The translations under genes and the position numbers were made by a program. The notes beneath the pieces were generated by a model. The model worked only from the letters and a program-made list of their open reading frames with translations. It ran no database searches and was not told where the DNA came from. Positions 11,601 through 23,008 of a DNA stretch of 64,000 nucleotides are shown here, piece after piece; positions within the stretch are counted from its first letter, which is position 1, and each line of letters begins with the position of its first letter. This DNA comes from Manihot esculenta (taxonomy: Eukaryota; Streptophyta; Magnoliopsida; Malpighiales; Euphorbiaceae), in contig NC_035165.2 in NCBI RefSeq assembly GCF_001659605.2, forward strand, positions 12,892,445 through 12,956,444, read 5' to 3'.

Positions 11601-14484
11601 TTTCTGAATTGAAATCTTTTGTTTACCTTTATCAACTTCAAAATTGACATCACCCAAATTTAAAACAAAGCAATTGTTTTCTAATCTAACTTTAACAACT
11701 TTACAGACATGTGAATCATAAATAGAACATAAATCTCTTTTAAATACTACAGAATGTCCCTTTTTAATCATTTGAGCAACATTAAGAAGATTTTGATCAA
11801 GATTTAGAATAAACAAAACACCTAAAATGAGTTTCATACCTTTCTTTGTCTGAAGAGAAATTGAACCCTTTCCTTCAGCTTGAACAATTTCTCCATTTCC
11901 CATTCTAATTTTTGACAGATCCATCCAAAGAGTGGAAAAAACTTGCATCATTTGCTATGTGATTTATACAGCCACTGTCAACATTCCAAATATATTTCTT
12001 TAGCGACTCATACATTTGGAATGCAACAAATAAAAACTCTCCAGCTTCTCGATCTTCATTGAAATTAGCTTACTGTGCAGATTGTTGTTGTCTTTTATTC
12101 TGCTTTGCTTTGCAAAATTTTTCAATGTGACCTTCCTTTTTGCAGAAATTGCATTAAGCTTTTTTTCAGCATCTATCCTCAGTGTGATTCGTCTTCCCAC
12201 AAGTGCCACAAGATGGAAAATTTCTTTTTCCATAACCATCTTCGTTTTCTGCTTCATCCTTTGTGTTTGATTAAGCTTTTCCTTTGTTCTCCCTATCTCT
12301 CGAGAATTTTTCAGCATCCAACACTTTCTTCCCATTTTGTTTTGCAATAAATGCCTCCTCAAAAGCATCTTCTTATCTAAAATACCTCCTTTGCTCAGTA
12401 GCTTGCAAAAAAATTTATGAATTCAGGTAGGGTAATCTTGCTCAGATCTTTAGAGTCTTCCAAAAATGAGATTTTAAACTCAAATCTCTCTGGCAAGTTC
12501 ACAAAAACCTTCCCCACAACTCTTTTATCTGTTAAATCTTTACCCAACAACCTAATTTTGTTGACCACAACCATCAATCTATCTGTATACTCTTTCAGAA
12601 TTTCAAATACTTTTATTTTTAGAACTTCAAGCTTCTTTCTCAAGTTGAGAACACTCATTTGCCTTGAGCTTTCACTTCCTTAGAACTCTTCCTTAAGTCT
12701 GTACCAAGCTTCTTTTGCAGATTTACAAGTTATTTACAAGTCATAATTCTTGTGAAAATCACATTAGAGATAGAGGCACGAAGACATGATAGAGCCTTGA
12801 ACCCTTTAGCACACTCTTCACTATGAGCTTTAATCAAAGCAACAATAGGATTATCTTTTTAGGGAGCTGGTTCTCTACTAGTTTCAGGAACCTTCCACAA
12901 ATCAAAAGTTTTGAGATAAGTCTTCATCTTCACAACCTATATCGCATAGCCTTCTCCAGAAAATACACGTGGGGAAGGAGCAGAATATCCACTAGAAGCT
13001 ATCACTCGTCACTCTAGTGTTTAAAAGTTTTTTTAGTGAAGAGATTCTCACTTCTTTTCTCTCTTTTATAGGCCCTTAAAGAATATAAGGTGCTCTGATA
13101 CCACTCTTGAAAAATGGAGAAGAATATATATCTAAAATCGAAATTAGATATTAAAATTGAAATTAAATATCTAAAACTAATGACAGAACTGAGAAACCGT
13201 AATTTTAGCTGAAATTCTCTCTCTCCTCTATCTAAGGGATATGGTTTCATTCAGTATATAACCAAAATAAAGTTAATTACACATATTACAAGAGAGTTTA
13301 TCAACTCGAACAAGTAAAGTAACAATACATGGTGGAATTATGGTACAAGTATACCTAAAACAGCTACCTAACCACTGCTACATTATATCAGCAAAAATTA
13401 CATTTTAAATACAAAATATCAGCAAAGATTCAAGTAACTAAGTATCCAAAAAAGTCTCATTTCAGCCAACAGTTTGGTCATCACGGGAGTATCATATGCG
13501 TCTGGACACAAAACCTTTTCATTACTGAGATTTTTTTTTAAGGCTAGGAAATTTTAAAAATTCAGAATTTTTCTTTTTAAAAAATATTTGGTGACTTTAA
13601 ATTAAATTCTGGGCACTTTATATATTGTATAATTTGTTTTTTGAAAAATAAATAAATTTTATTGTTAATTATAAAAATTGAATAAAATTGTCTAAAGATT
13701 TATTTTAATTAATTAATTTATTTTTGAGTCACTATAATGCCTTGCAAATTATTTGTTTTGTGTAAGTAGAATTTTTTTATTAGCACTATTTTTGTATTGT
13801 GATATAAAAAATTATGACAATATCTATGAGAACAACAAAAAGGATTCACTCTATAACAATGATTTAGAGTGATTGAGATAATTAATGATTTGGTTAATCT
13901 ATCCATGGATAACCGCATGATATGATTTCCATTCATAGTGTTAGGGTCCCAGAATCCCAGGGATCAAAACTGTAATTTTTCAACACACAGTGCCTTGATA
14001 TTTTTTGAATATGGGAGGTTGAAGTTCCTTAGCAATGTCTCTGTTCTTGCAAGTGTTTCCAGCTCATTTTGTAGAATTGAGACCAGCAGTATTTATCTGA
14101 GTGGAAATTTTTAGTGCCCTTTGAACTATTTATGCACTTTGTGTCCAAATTCCATGCTTAATTCACCGGTACCGATGTAATGCATCATAATTATTACATT
14201 TCTTTATTTTCATATGAATGGATATAGTGAAATTTTAATCTTTTCATAAACACAATCTTCAGCTCCAGCAGTCTGGAAGGGCTAGTGCAGACTCTGCTTC
14301 AAATTGCCAAAAACTGAAGAAAGATCTCCAAGCAATATTCAATGTTCTCCCCAAAGACATGCAGCAGCTTCTGCTCATGAACCCAGAGAGAGCAGCCCTT
14401 CTACAAGGAATTCCAGAACCAACAAAACTTCCAGGATACCCATCATTAGAAGTTGGGGTTGCACCTTCCACTTCACCCACATAG
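4813..14484 (+). CDS. DENND6/FAM116-like DENN-domain protein (3 coding exons)
   Basis: Coding exons are 4813-6422, 6557-6749 and 14263-14484, giving about 674 aa. The splice sites are ACAG|GTAATG, TTCAG|GCGG, GAG|GTAAAT and TTCAG|CTCC, and all junctions keep frame. ATG 4813 is the first in-frame ATG after an in-frame TGA at 4786. The N-terminal part (about residues 25-65) has the upstream-DENN pattern WVVAFCIIRFDLEQGQ with SFPDS. The central DENN part (about 262-330) contains QLWVLWELLLIGEP. Exon 2 encodes the conserved RRFLKGPNFMPWFQRKR block, and exon 3 ends in KLKKDLQAIFNVLPKDMQQL. Animal DENND6 proteins are Rab guanine-nucleotide exchange factors in endosomal recycling, so a Rab-GEF role in membrane traffic is inferred from family. 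The oddity is the 7.5-kb second intron full of transposons. A small extra exon inside it cannot be excluded, though the joined protein looks continuous. Confidence 0.9.
7279..7999. mobile_element. Non-autonomous hAT-type DNA transposon
   Basis: The 721-bp element is flanked by a perfect 8-bp target site duplication CTACTTAT (7271-7278 and 8000-8007), the hAT hallmark. The terminal inverted repeats are CATGCTTTGAAATAAC and, on the other strand, CATGGTTTTAAATCAC (13 of 16 match). Both subterminal regions are GC-rich and full of CCGTTAC/GTAACGG motifs in both orientations, typical transposase-binding decoration. The middle is AT-rich and has no transposase frame, so it needs a transposase in trans. 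Confidence 0.88.
8663..8723. repeat. Compound (TA)n-(CA)n microsatellite
   Basis: About 16 TA units (8663-8694), a short ATGTATGCATACAT bridge, and then about 8 CA units (8708-8723). Likely length-polymorphic. Confidence 0.9.
9320..9940. mobile_element. TIR-bounded non-autonomous DNA element (MITE-like)
   Basis: TCATAGTTATTAA at 9320-9332 is matched in inverted orientation by TTAATAACTATGA ending at 9940. Inside the ends are GC-rich GCGCCT/AGGCGC-type and GGCTC/GAGCC-type motifs on both sides. There is no coding capacity. A clean target duplication is not visible, so the superfamily is open, with hAT-like favoured by the style of the ends. Confidence 0.6.
10847..11230 (-). repeat. 3' LTR of the copia element
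   Basis: 384 bp, aligned along its whole length with 13108-13471. The shared stretch AACCACTGCTACATTATATC is easily found in both. It ends in TG/CA. Confidence 0.85.
11514..13017 (-). pseudogene. Copia gag and protease/pre-integrase remnants
   Basis: Reading on the minus strand from about 13017, gag begins with a FSGEGYAI-type block followed by MKTYLKTFDLWKV. It continues through ALSCLRASISNVIFTRIMTC and the UBN2-type stretch KEYTDRLMVVVNKIRLLGK, LPERFEFKISFLEDSKDLS (12395-12658). A lysine-rich nucleocapsid region follows (12000-12368) with a damaged zinc knuckle. The protease/gag-pre-integrase part (11514-11951) contains KIRMGNGEIVQAEGKGSI and NQNLLNVAQMI-like sequence. Stops (for example tag replacing tgg after the GYAI block) and frameshifts break the frame. 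All these blocks are standard for plant copia polyproteins; the rest of pol is gone. Confidence 0.85.
13108..13471 (-). repeat. 5' LTR of the copia element
   Basis: 364 bp, partner of 10847-11230. The tRNA-Met-type PBS sits immediately beside it at about 13090-13103, read on the minus strand. Confidence 0.85.
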
Positions 14485-15420
14485 CATGTAAAGCATGGGT
14501 ATGAATATGTTGGACCTTGTGCTATATGCTGAAGGATGACACAGTTTGTAACAATTATGTGTCCTTCAATCACAGGATTGGAGATGATTTCTTCACTTTT
14601 GGCATAATTCTTCCCCTTGGTGAGACTCGTATAATCTTACAATATCTATATCCTGCCTTGCTAGTTTCTCTCAATTTACTGAACGTTTTCCTTGTTTCAA
14701 CTTCCATTCCAGATCCGTGAGAATTTTGTGCCTTCCCCAAAGAGCTCTTGAGATCCTTTATTATTTTGCAATCCCACAAACAAATGGGATTGTTGTTCCA
14801 AGCTTGTGGGAGATAGGTCTTTGGAATCTAATGAAAAAAGAGGACTCATGTTGTTTTTGTTCTAAATTTGTCCGTAAGTTGTCCATCTATCATCTGTGTA
14901 ATCACTTGGGACGGAGTTCCCACCTGTAGATTTTATACTTTCAACTGTTTTTAGTCCCTTGCACTTGCATTCCTGAATGTTTATTGCCAAAGGAAATATT
15001 GGTCATTATTTTTTTGTCACCCCTCAATAGTAAGAGAATTTTTAGGGACACAAGAAGCTTACAGAGCATCTACAGCCAAATTCATCAAACACTCCACTAT
15101 CTAGGCCAGCCGTCCCCTTTTTTTTTTTTTTTTTCTTTTAAATCCTTTGATTTATTTATTTATTTATTTACTTACACAACTGGGGAAGGGGATGATAACT
15201 CATGGGATTTGAATTTTGCACCCACTGTTAGATTAACATCACCAGGTAGCCAAGTCCTTAATGTTAAAAACTTGTATTGCTATTCAAGTATGAACTTGTC
15301 TTCCATTTATGTTTTGTTGAAAAATCAGTTTCCTGCTGATAGTGAAAGGAAGTTCCATATTTATATTGAAGTTTTATCTCTTGGACAAACTGTCAAACCT
15401 GCAAAATGAGAATAATGGCT
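14485..15420 (+). other. Probable 3' UTR of the DENN gene and flank
   Basis: No coding frame continues past the TAG at 14482. The sequence is T-rich with TTGTTT and AATAAT-type polyadenylation-like elements but no single convincing poly(A) signal. A poly-T run followed by TTTATT repeats lies at 15118-15170. Confidence 0.4.
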
Positions 15421-18400
15421 GAGGCTGAAGCTGATACTGTTGAATTTTTCTGATGTGGAATATCTTATAATGTCTAACAACTCTCTTTCATTAGATCATA
15501 CAATAATTTTTTTTCCCTCTTTATATGAATGATGTAAGAAACACTATTTATGAGCTCACATAATAATATTAACAGAGTGAACAAATAGTAAGGAGAATCC
15601 TATTTTGATAAAACTTTTTTTTTTAGTAAATTTAGGTCTCAAATAGCTTTTGTTAAAGTCATGTTAAGTAATAGTCATTAACTGTTTGAACGGCTGATAA
15701 CTGCTTTTGTCTTGTTATACGAATAAGATTTAAAAGATATTACCACTAATTACATGAATTTTAAAGATATTTCCATATATTCTAAGTCCAGGAGACTTCA
15801 GAAACTGGAGACAATCTCGACTTCTTTATTAAGATCAGAGGAAGAAAAAAAGGGGTCATAAAACAAGAAGTTGGTTTAAATATCTCTGCTAAGTTGTTAG
15901 TAATTTTAGTGATGGCAAGTCAGAATACCAAGAAAATTAAAATTAGAAAGGAAAAGAAAAATTTGAAACAGAAAGGAAGGGATGCATTGCGTGCAGCTTA
16001 GAAGAAGCCAAAGGCTTCATTGTGCGCTGTGGCGCGTTTTAGCCACAACTAGCAATGGAAATTTGGCCACGTCTTCCTTTCCCACACCAATACAAATTTC
16101 TCCATCCTCTTTGCATCGCTCTTATGGCGCGTCATCACCACTGCACTTTCGGCTCCGAGATTTTACAATATCACCATTATCAACACTCTATATTATATTA
16201 AATTAATATATAATTATTAAATATCGTCTTTATTATATATATTATTTGTAGTACATTATAATTATTTATAAAATAAATAAATATTTAGGATATTTATTTT
16301 TATCTATTAATTTAATAATTCATTTTATATAAACAAATATTTAACCAAACAATGAACTCCATTCAATTTATAATATATAAGCCTATTCAACAGAAAAAAA
16401 TTACAATTTTATATTTAATTATGATTATAATTAAAATTTTTAATTTTAAATAAAAAGTCTCAATTTTTAAATTTATTAAAATTATAATTAATTTCTAAGA
16501 TAAATTTTTTAAATTAAATAGAAAATTAAAATTTTGTCATTCAAAATATGATTAAACACAAAGTTGTAACATTTTTTAATTAATGGCTGTAATATATATT
16601 TATAGTTTAAAGCATATTTGTAACTTTTAAAAATATAAGCTCTTTTCTTATTATTATTTCTCCTGAAATTAAACTTTTATGAGTTTTTGAAATAGTTACA
16701 TAACTTTGAAGCTGAGTTAAATTTTTAATTATTAACCGTGGTTTGTAAAAAATAATTTATATTTAAAAAATATTTTTTAATGAGATAATTTATTTTTTAT
16801 TATTTAATTTTAATTTAAAAATATAAATTTAATAATAAATTTATAAATAAAAATTTAAAGATGACTTTTTTTTATTATTTAAATTTTTTAAATATTCAAA
16901 CACTATAAAATATATAAAAAATTTTTTTAAAAAATATTTTCTATAAAATAAATAGAGTCCTAGTATTAAAAATTGATTTTATCTCAATATATATTATACA
17001 CTTTATTTTTATCAATAACTTACAATATGACAATTCTCTTGAGCCAATTTACTATTTAAAGAAAAAAATAATTTACATTTAATTTAAAATTTTATATTTA
17101 ATAATCTTTTATTCTCTCTTGTTTCTTCTTTTTTTTTTTTAAAATAAGAAAGGTCTCTTTCTTTCAAACTGCTTTTCAAAATAATTAAAAGATTTTTTTT
17201 TTTTAATTTTTGTTCAAAAGTAAACTTCAAACAATATTCTTTCAAAATTAAAAATTTCTTTTATTTAAGAAAAAAGAAATAAATGAAGGATTGTAAAGAG
17301 TATTTTTTTTTCCCTTTATTAATTTCTTTATTTGAGTTGGATAAAAAAATAAAAATAAAATAATAATTTTATTTTAATAAAAAATTGAAAATAAAAAAGT
17401 AAAAAAATGATAAATTTTCAATTTAAAAAAATGGCAAAATAACTCAAATTTTACCACTTTTATCGTTATACTCTAAATTTTTAATTTTTTAAATAATTGT
17501 ACCTGTCATTTTTTAATACAACAGAAAGTTCAAAATTTAAATATAATTAATGGATTATATAATTAAAAATAACTTTTTCATTTCTCACCATATTCGAAAT
17601 CTCTCTCATTTTTTACATTGTTAAAGATATATTAAGATGAAAAAAAAATTGAAAATTAACTTATTTGAATTTTAATTATATTATTAATACTTTAACCCGT
17701 CTAAAATTTAATGATGAATTAATCTAAACTTTTCAAATTAACTACAAATTTAATTATAACTATTCGAATAAAACTCGAATATGTTTAATTTAATATATTT
17801 TAATTAATAATTTATACAAAAATATTTTTTTAATAATTTTTATTTAAAAAATTTAATATTTTTAAAAGAATATTTTAATTTTAATTTTAAATCAAAACAT
17901 ATAAAATAATTACAAATATTATTGTAAAGTATATTTTTTATTAAATTAATTATTTATATAAAAAATATCAAAATAATGAATACCTTCGATCCAAACTTTA
18001 AATTCAAACTCTTTTCAAATTTAATTATAATTATTTAAATTCATTCTATAAAAATTTATTAGATATAATATTTAAAAATACCCGACACATTCTCACCCTA
18101 TTTATACCTTGTTATTATTAATTGGTTGATGTGAAAAATGTAAATAATTTGGGGTATAATTTTGTAAAAGAGTGTAATTATAATTATTAAAATTGGCAAA
18201 ATATAATTTTTTTACCATTATCTTTATATATTTCAATTAATAATTTTTTTAAAAAAAATCAATTTTTATTAAACATATCTAAAAAAAAATTAACTCATTA
18301 AACTTAAACTAACTCGATACAATATAACCTGAATTATTAAGTAAATAAATATATAGTCGGAGTATAAAATACAATAAAGAGTGTATAAAAACTCAAACAA

Positions 18401-19451
18401 TAAAATGGGATTAATATATAAATATAGATTTTAACTAAAATGTGAGTAATAATTTACTAAATTCAAACAATTTTGTTTCTTCAAAATTAAATCTCTCGAA
18501 CCCATTTTAATAATAATGTTTGCCTAATTAATCAATAAATTTTAATCGATTCAATTAATTAATTTATTTTATTAAATTTTTGTTTGTGGCCAATAATTTA
18601 ATTTTTGATATACGGGGTAAATCCTTAATTATTAAATTTGTTATTGAAAAAAAAAAAATTAATGTGTGAATGAAATGAAAGATTTAAAAAGCGCGTAAGG
18701 AGAAAAGTTAGAAGAATGCAGCCAAAGGGGTAAGGATTGGTAGTTTAGATTCTCTTGTACCTTTCTTCTCTAATTTTGCCAACTCTATCATTGCAAATGT
18801 CTCACTATAGGTTCAAAGATGAGTAACTTTCACACTTCAATTCTAAGGCAGATTTTTCCCTTTTCTTTTTTTCAAAAAATTATTATATATAAATAATACT
18901 TTGAAATTAAATTAATTCAATCAAAATTATACTACTAATCACTTCTAATTAAATACAATATTTTTATTATAAATTATCTATAAAAAGACATTATATTATT
19001 TCATTTTTAATCCGTCTATTTGATAGCTCTATCAAATTTAGTTATTATTCTCGATCACTTAAATTAGGTTACAATATATTTTTTATAAGAAATCAATAAT
19101 TATAAAAAAAAATTAAGCATGAAATATCAAACAAGAGATTTAGTAAAGACTGTTGTTAAGAGTATGGAATGAAGATGACAAATTAACCATTCAAATCATA
19201 CAAAGTGGTCCTCTTCAATTGATAGTTTGATGCACTACCTCACTTCCTTATCCTACACCCCTACCTCAGTTACTTATACTACACCACCGTGTGACCCCTA
19301 TTCTTTATCCTGCACACCATTTATTTTTATTTTTATTTTTCTCTATGGTTCTTTTCTGTCCTAATAAAAACAGGCCCACATAACAAGAAAATTTGAATAC
19401 ACCATCCATTTTGATTTTTTCATCATTATCATTCCCACCGATTCTTTGAAC
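15421..19451. other. AT-rich intergenic DNA upstream of the MYB gene
   Basis: Apart from a GC-richer island at 15975-16150 with no recognisable protein, this is almost pure AT-rich DNA with poly-A and poly-T runs. Pyrimidine-rich leader-like sequence precedes the MYB start (about 19320-19440). No TATA box can be chosen with confidence in this background. Confidence 0.5.
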
Positions 19452-20535
19452 ATGGAAAGTGAAATTTCTTGGAGCAGAGAAGAAGAGAAAGCTTTTGAAA
19501 ATGCAATTGCTAAGCATTGGACTGAGGAAGAAGATGAATCTGAAGAACTCTGGGAAATGATTGCTTCTTTGGTGCCTACTAAAAGTGTTCAAGAACTGAA
19601 ACTACACTATCAATTACTTGTAGAGGATGTTAATGCAATAGAGGCAGGAAACATACCACTTCCTAACTATGTGGGAGAGGAAACATCTTCTTCAGCTAAG
19701 GATTCTCACGGAATTTCTGGGGCTGTGGCTGCAGAAAAGAGATTGAATTGTGGTTATGGAAGTGGGTTTTTGGGTTTAGGACATAACTCGTCTGGACATG
19801 GAGGAAAAGGAGGATCTCGGTCGGACCAAGAAAGAAAAAAAGGGATTCCATGGACAGAAGAAGAGCATAGGTATGTGTCTGTATGCACTTTTAACCATTG
19901 TCTAAAGCTTCAAAACTGAGTTTTTCCAATTTGGGGAGTTTTAAGAACTGTTATGAGATTGATATTTGATCAAGCTTCAGCTTCATGATGTGAATTGAAT
20001 TGTTTGATTGTTAGTTTCTGTAATGGAAAGTTAAAAGTATATAAGCTGATATTTGTTTGTTAATTTGTACAGGTTGTTTCTGCTAGGTCTTGATAAGTTT
20101 GGAAAAGGTGATTGGAGAAGCATATCAAGAAACTTTGTGATATCAAGAACTCCTACACAAGTTGCAAGCCATGCTCAGAAATATTTCATTCGCTTGAACT
20201 CAATGAACAGAGACAGGAGAAGGTCTAGCATCCATGACATTACTAGTGTAAACAATGGAGATGTGTCGTCTAATCAGCCACCAATTACTGGTCAACAAGC
20301 TAACTCAAACCCAGCAGCAGCTGCTGCTATGGGATCTAAAGTGAAGCATAGCGTTCAGCCCCATATGCCTGGGTTGGGGATTTATGGTGCACCAGTTGGG
20401 CACCCAGTTGCTGCTCCTCCAGGCCACATGGGTTCAGCTGTTGGGACCCCTGTTATGCTTCCTCATGGACACCATCCTCCCTATGTTGTTCCTGTTGCTT
20501 ACCCAGTGGCACCACCACAAACCATGCACCAATGA
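19452..20535 (+). CDS. DIVARICATA/SRM1-type MYB transcription factor (2 exons)
   Basis: Exons 19452-19870 and 20073-20535 are joined across AG|GTATGT and TACAG|GTTG and give 293 aa. The N-terminal SANT/MYB repeat (about residues 4-60) has W7, W34 and the [17 protein letters not shown] helix typical of this family. The second MYB repeat (about 131-183) reads [20 protein letters not shown] and contains the diagnostic SHAQKYF motif. The intron falls inside the second repeat after EEH. A Gly/Ser-rich linker separates the repeats. The C-terminus is rich in Pro, His and Val. Family members are nuclear DNA-binding factors for TATCC/I-box-like sites and act in floral asymmetry, sugar/hormone or salt responses; which applies here is unknown. 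The length matches SRM1-like proteins. ATG 19452 is the first in-frame ATG. Confidence 0.93.
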
Positions 20536-22265
20536 GACTGTGATGGATTCAACAGAGACAAATTCTTTTAGCTGGGTATTAAGACAGAGATTTATTGATG
20601 TAGAGTAGTAACATAATAATTTAGCATATTATCTACCTTGTCTGATTGCATTGTAAGGCAAAAATAATCCAAATGCACTTTTGAACTTTTGATAGAAGAA
20701 TAACAACTGTGAATTCTTTGGCAATCCACCTTTTTTAATCGCAATTGGTTCGCCACAGGGATTTTTAACCCATCCCATTTTCAATAATCTCCCTCCTACT
20801 GTCCACTCTTACCAAGAAAACAAGCAGCAGCAACATACTGATAAATGACTTTGTCTCTTCAGCCACAGTTGGTAATGTTGTCTTCTCATATAAGCAATTC
20901 CCATGTCTGCATTTTCTAGCAGTCATATGGCACCAGCAAAATGAACATGCCATTAGCTTGAGTTGCAACTTGGTCTCTGAGTTGATCTCATATCTAACTA
21001 TGTCCTTCATGGCATTTAAAATACACGTGACGGGTGAGGTAGCAGTGAATTAAAGGCATTGTTTAAATAAGTGATAAAAGAGGAAAATTTTATAAATATT
21101 AATTATGTTACTTCAATATATTTTTTTCATAGTTCAAATTGTGAGCCAACCTAAATTGAAGAAAAAATAGAAATCTATGATGGGATAACTTTATTATACT
21201 TTTTTCATCAGTCTATGAGAAATTATATCACACCTTTTCCATTATAGCATAATTTTATCTCAGTATTGCTGTGGATGTAGATGTTAAATTTCGGTCGTTC
21301 ATTCTCTTTTTCTTTTATCTTATATTGTGATTGACGACTGCATATGTACTTAGCATTATGCATTTGTTTCTTAAAATTTATAAATAAATAAATAAATTGA
21401 AGCAGTATCCTAAACAAATAGCCATATTGCATTGCAACTTCTGATATAAAAAATGCATAAAATTGAAGCAGAAAGGGATGAACAAGGAGACAATACATTT
21501 CCCTCTAAAGAAATGATACAATAAGCTCTTTCTCCTCTATTTTCTCCATATTGGTGCTTCACTCCATCCTATACCTCTTTTTTAACTTGTGCTTCTGCAG
21601 GTCAAGGCAAATAAGACATATTTCGCCATTGTGGATCAATTTTATTTTCCTTCTTTCTATTTTCAAAGCACCCAAGAGAAGAGAAAAGAATACAAGCCCA
21701 AATTTGAACCATCAACCATTAACTTAATAGCAAAGTTGAAAAAAGACATTGCAAAATGTTTTAGAAGGGACAACGTTGCCTGTTTCAAGAGCATTTTTCA
21801 CCCGGCAATAGGAAATCCAAGTCGGGAAGAACTTCAGACAGTAAAGTTGAGAAAAGAATGGCGCTAACAGCGCAATAGACAAATGTGCTAAAGAGCTAAA
21901 TGCCAAACAACTTTTAAATTCATTTTACATACGACTCAAATTGATTAATTAGAATCGTTATAATAGCTTTTGGCTGGAATATATAAACCTACTAATTTCC
22001 CAGCTCTTGGACGATGTGGGATTCTAATCCCAAGCTGCTGAATGTCATAGTTTTATTCATTTAACCACTATAAAAATTAAATAAAAAACAACCAATCTTC
22101 TTATCTTCAATTTGACGTGCAACAGTAGAAATACATATGCCATTTCCATGATGAACATTCTGCAATAATCATGAGAAAGATTAAAAAATTGTGGGGGGTC
22201 AATTTATTTATCAAAAGCATGAGACAAAATAATAAGCTAAAAAGAGCATCATAGTTAATAGGACA
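20536..22265. other. MYB 3' flank and intergenic DNA
   Basis: 20536-20720 is the probable MYB 3' UTR. The rest shows no gene signal. A 92-codon open stretch at 21589-21867 has no recognisable motif and no supporting gene structure. Confidence 0.45.
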
Positions 22266-22269
22266 TTAC

Positions 22270-22610
22270 CCAGTTGACTATTAGCAGCTTATTGGCACCA
22301 GTAGCTAGTGCAGCAGCTGCAGCATTATTGTGGAGGCAGAATCCAATGGCTTGTCTTACACCAGCATGATAACATAATTCAAGAATATGTAAAAATAAAA
22401 GTAGATAAGAAAGGACTCGGTATAGTTCCCTGCACAACCTTGTAATAATGAATAACTTATATTAACTTTTAAACCTTCATACTAGAGCAAAACCATTTTT
22501 GGCACGTCCAGAAAAAAATTGCTGAAGCGAAATCAGAATACAAGCCTGCTGCAACCCTATCAGCATGTGCTGAAAGCTCATTTGCATGTGTCAGTAGTGA
22601 AGTAACTACC
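22270..22610 (-). pseudogene. Broken HDA15-like class II histone deacetylase fragment
   Basis: Two pieces on the minus strand match consecutive parts of a class II plant histone deacetylase. The upstream piece (about 22610-22481) reads ADRVAAGLYSDFASAI, then after a one-base frameshift in a T run SGRAKNGFALV. The downstream piece (about 22372-22270) reads HAGVRQAIGFCLHNNAAAA and ANKLLIVNW, followed by a donor-like GTAATG. In functional enzymes these flank the RPPGHHAG motif and run into IVDWDVHHG. Here the RPPGH part is missing, the aspartate of the IVDW motif is asparagine, and the catalytic DVHHGNGT segment does not follow. It looks like a partial gene duplicate that kept an intron position. 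The HDA15 assignment is from memory of the family pattern. Confidence 0.65.
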
Positions 22611-22866
22611 CATGAAAAAAAAAAAAAGAAAACAATTGATCAAGAATCAACCATAGTGAGATCAACGACCATAAAGGACAAATGACCAGCAATGTGTGTC
22701 CAGCATATAGACTTCAAACAAAGCATAAAAACACGAAATTACCCCAGGGAAGATGGAAGGAAAGACAGACCAAACAGAGTAAAAAGAAGAAATAATCCTT
22801 AAAAAAAATAGCAATAAATGACAGAAGCCTGAGAAGAAAATGGTGATATCTACACCCAGAAATATG

Positions 22867-23008
22867 AAAAATTATTCTATGTAATTGTTATTATGTATAA
22901 CGATTGCATGCTAGCCATTGATTATGTGGAACCTACTTGTAACTCACTGTAATCAATGGCTATAATTAATACAACCGTTGTACGTACAATGACTATACTA
23001 TAAAATTT
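22867..23008. mobile_element. Small MITE-like inverted repeat
   Basis: The inner arms CTAGCCATTGATTA and TAATCAATGGCTA pair across a roughly 25-nt loop. The outer arms continue as imperfect complements (AATTATTCTATGTAATTGTTATTATG against CATTGTACGTACAACGG-type sequence) for about 60 nt each side. No coding sequence. Confidence 0.5.

Larger units (their letters stand above)
10847..13471 (-). mobile_element. Internally deleted Ty1/copia retrotransposon
   Basis: This 2.6-kb element lies antisense to the host gene. Two related LTRs (10847-11230 and 13108-13471) each read TGTTGGCTG...TTTTTCA on the minus strand. Next to the 5' LTR, on the minus strand and five bases inside, is a TGGTATCAGAGCA primer site (tRNA-Met type). 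The other LTR is preceded by a purine-rich AAATCTCAAGGAG tract. Coding remnants cover gag and the protease/pre-integrase zone only; integrase, RT and RNase H are absent. No intact target duplication is visible, and the two LTRs are visibly diverged, so the insertion is old. Confidence 0.87.
6750..14262 (+). other. 7.5-kb transposon-laden intron of the DENN gene
   Basis: The intron runs from GTAAAT at 6750 to TTCAG at 14262. It contains a hAT element (7279-7999), a (TA)n(CA)n microsatellite (8663-8723), a TIR element (9320-9940) and a copia element on the opposite strand (10847-13471). The rest is intron sequence without coding signal. The first coding intron of the same gene is only 134 bp. 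Confidence 0.8.

Noticed and set aside
12075..12350. Plus-strand frames inside the copia element
   Set aside because: They are antisense shadows of the minus-strand gag nucleocapsid region.
21589..21867. 92-codon open frame downstream of the MYB gene
   Set aside because: No motif, no ATG-supported gene structure, and composition like the surrounding intergenic DNA.
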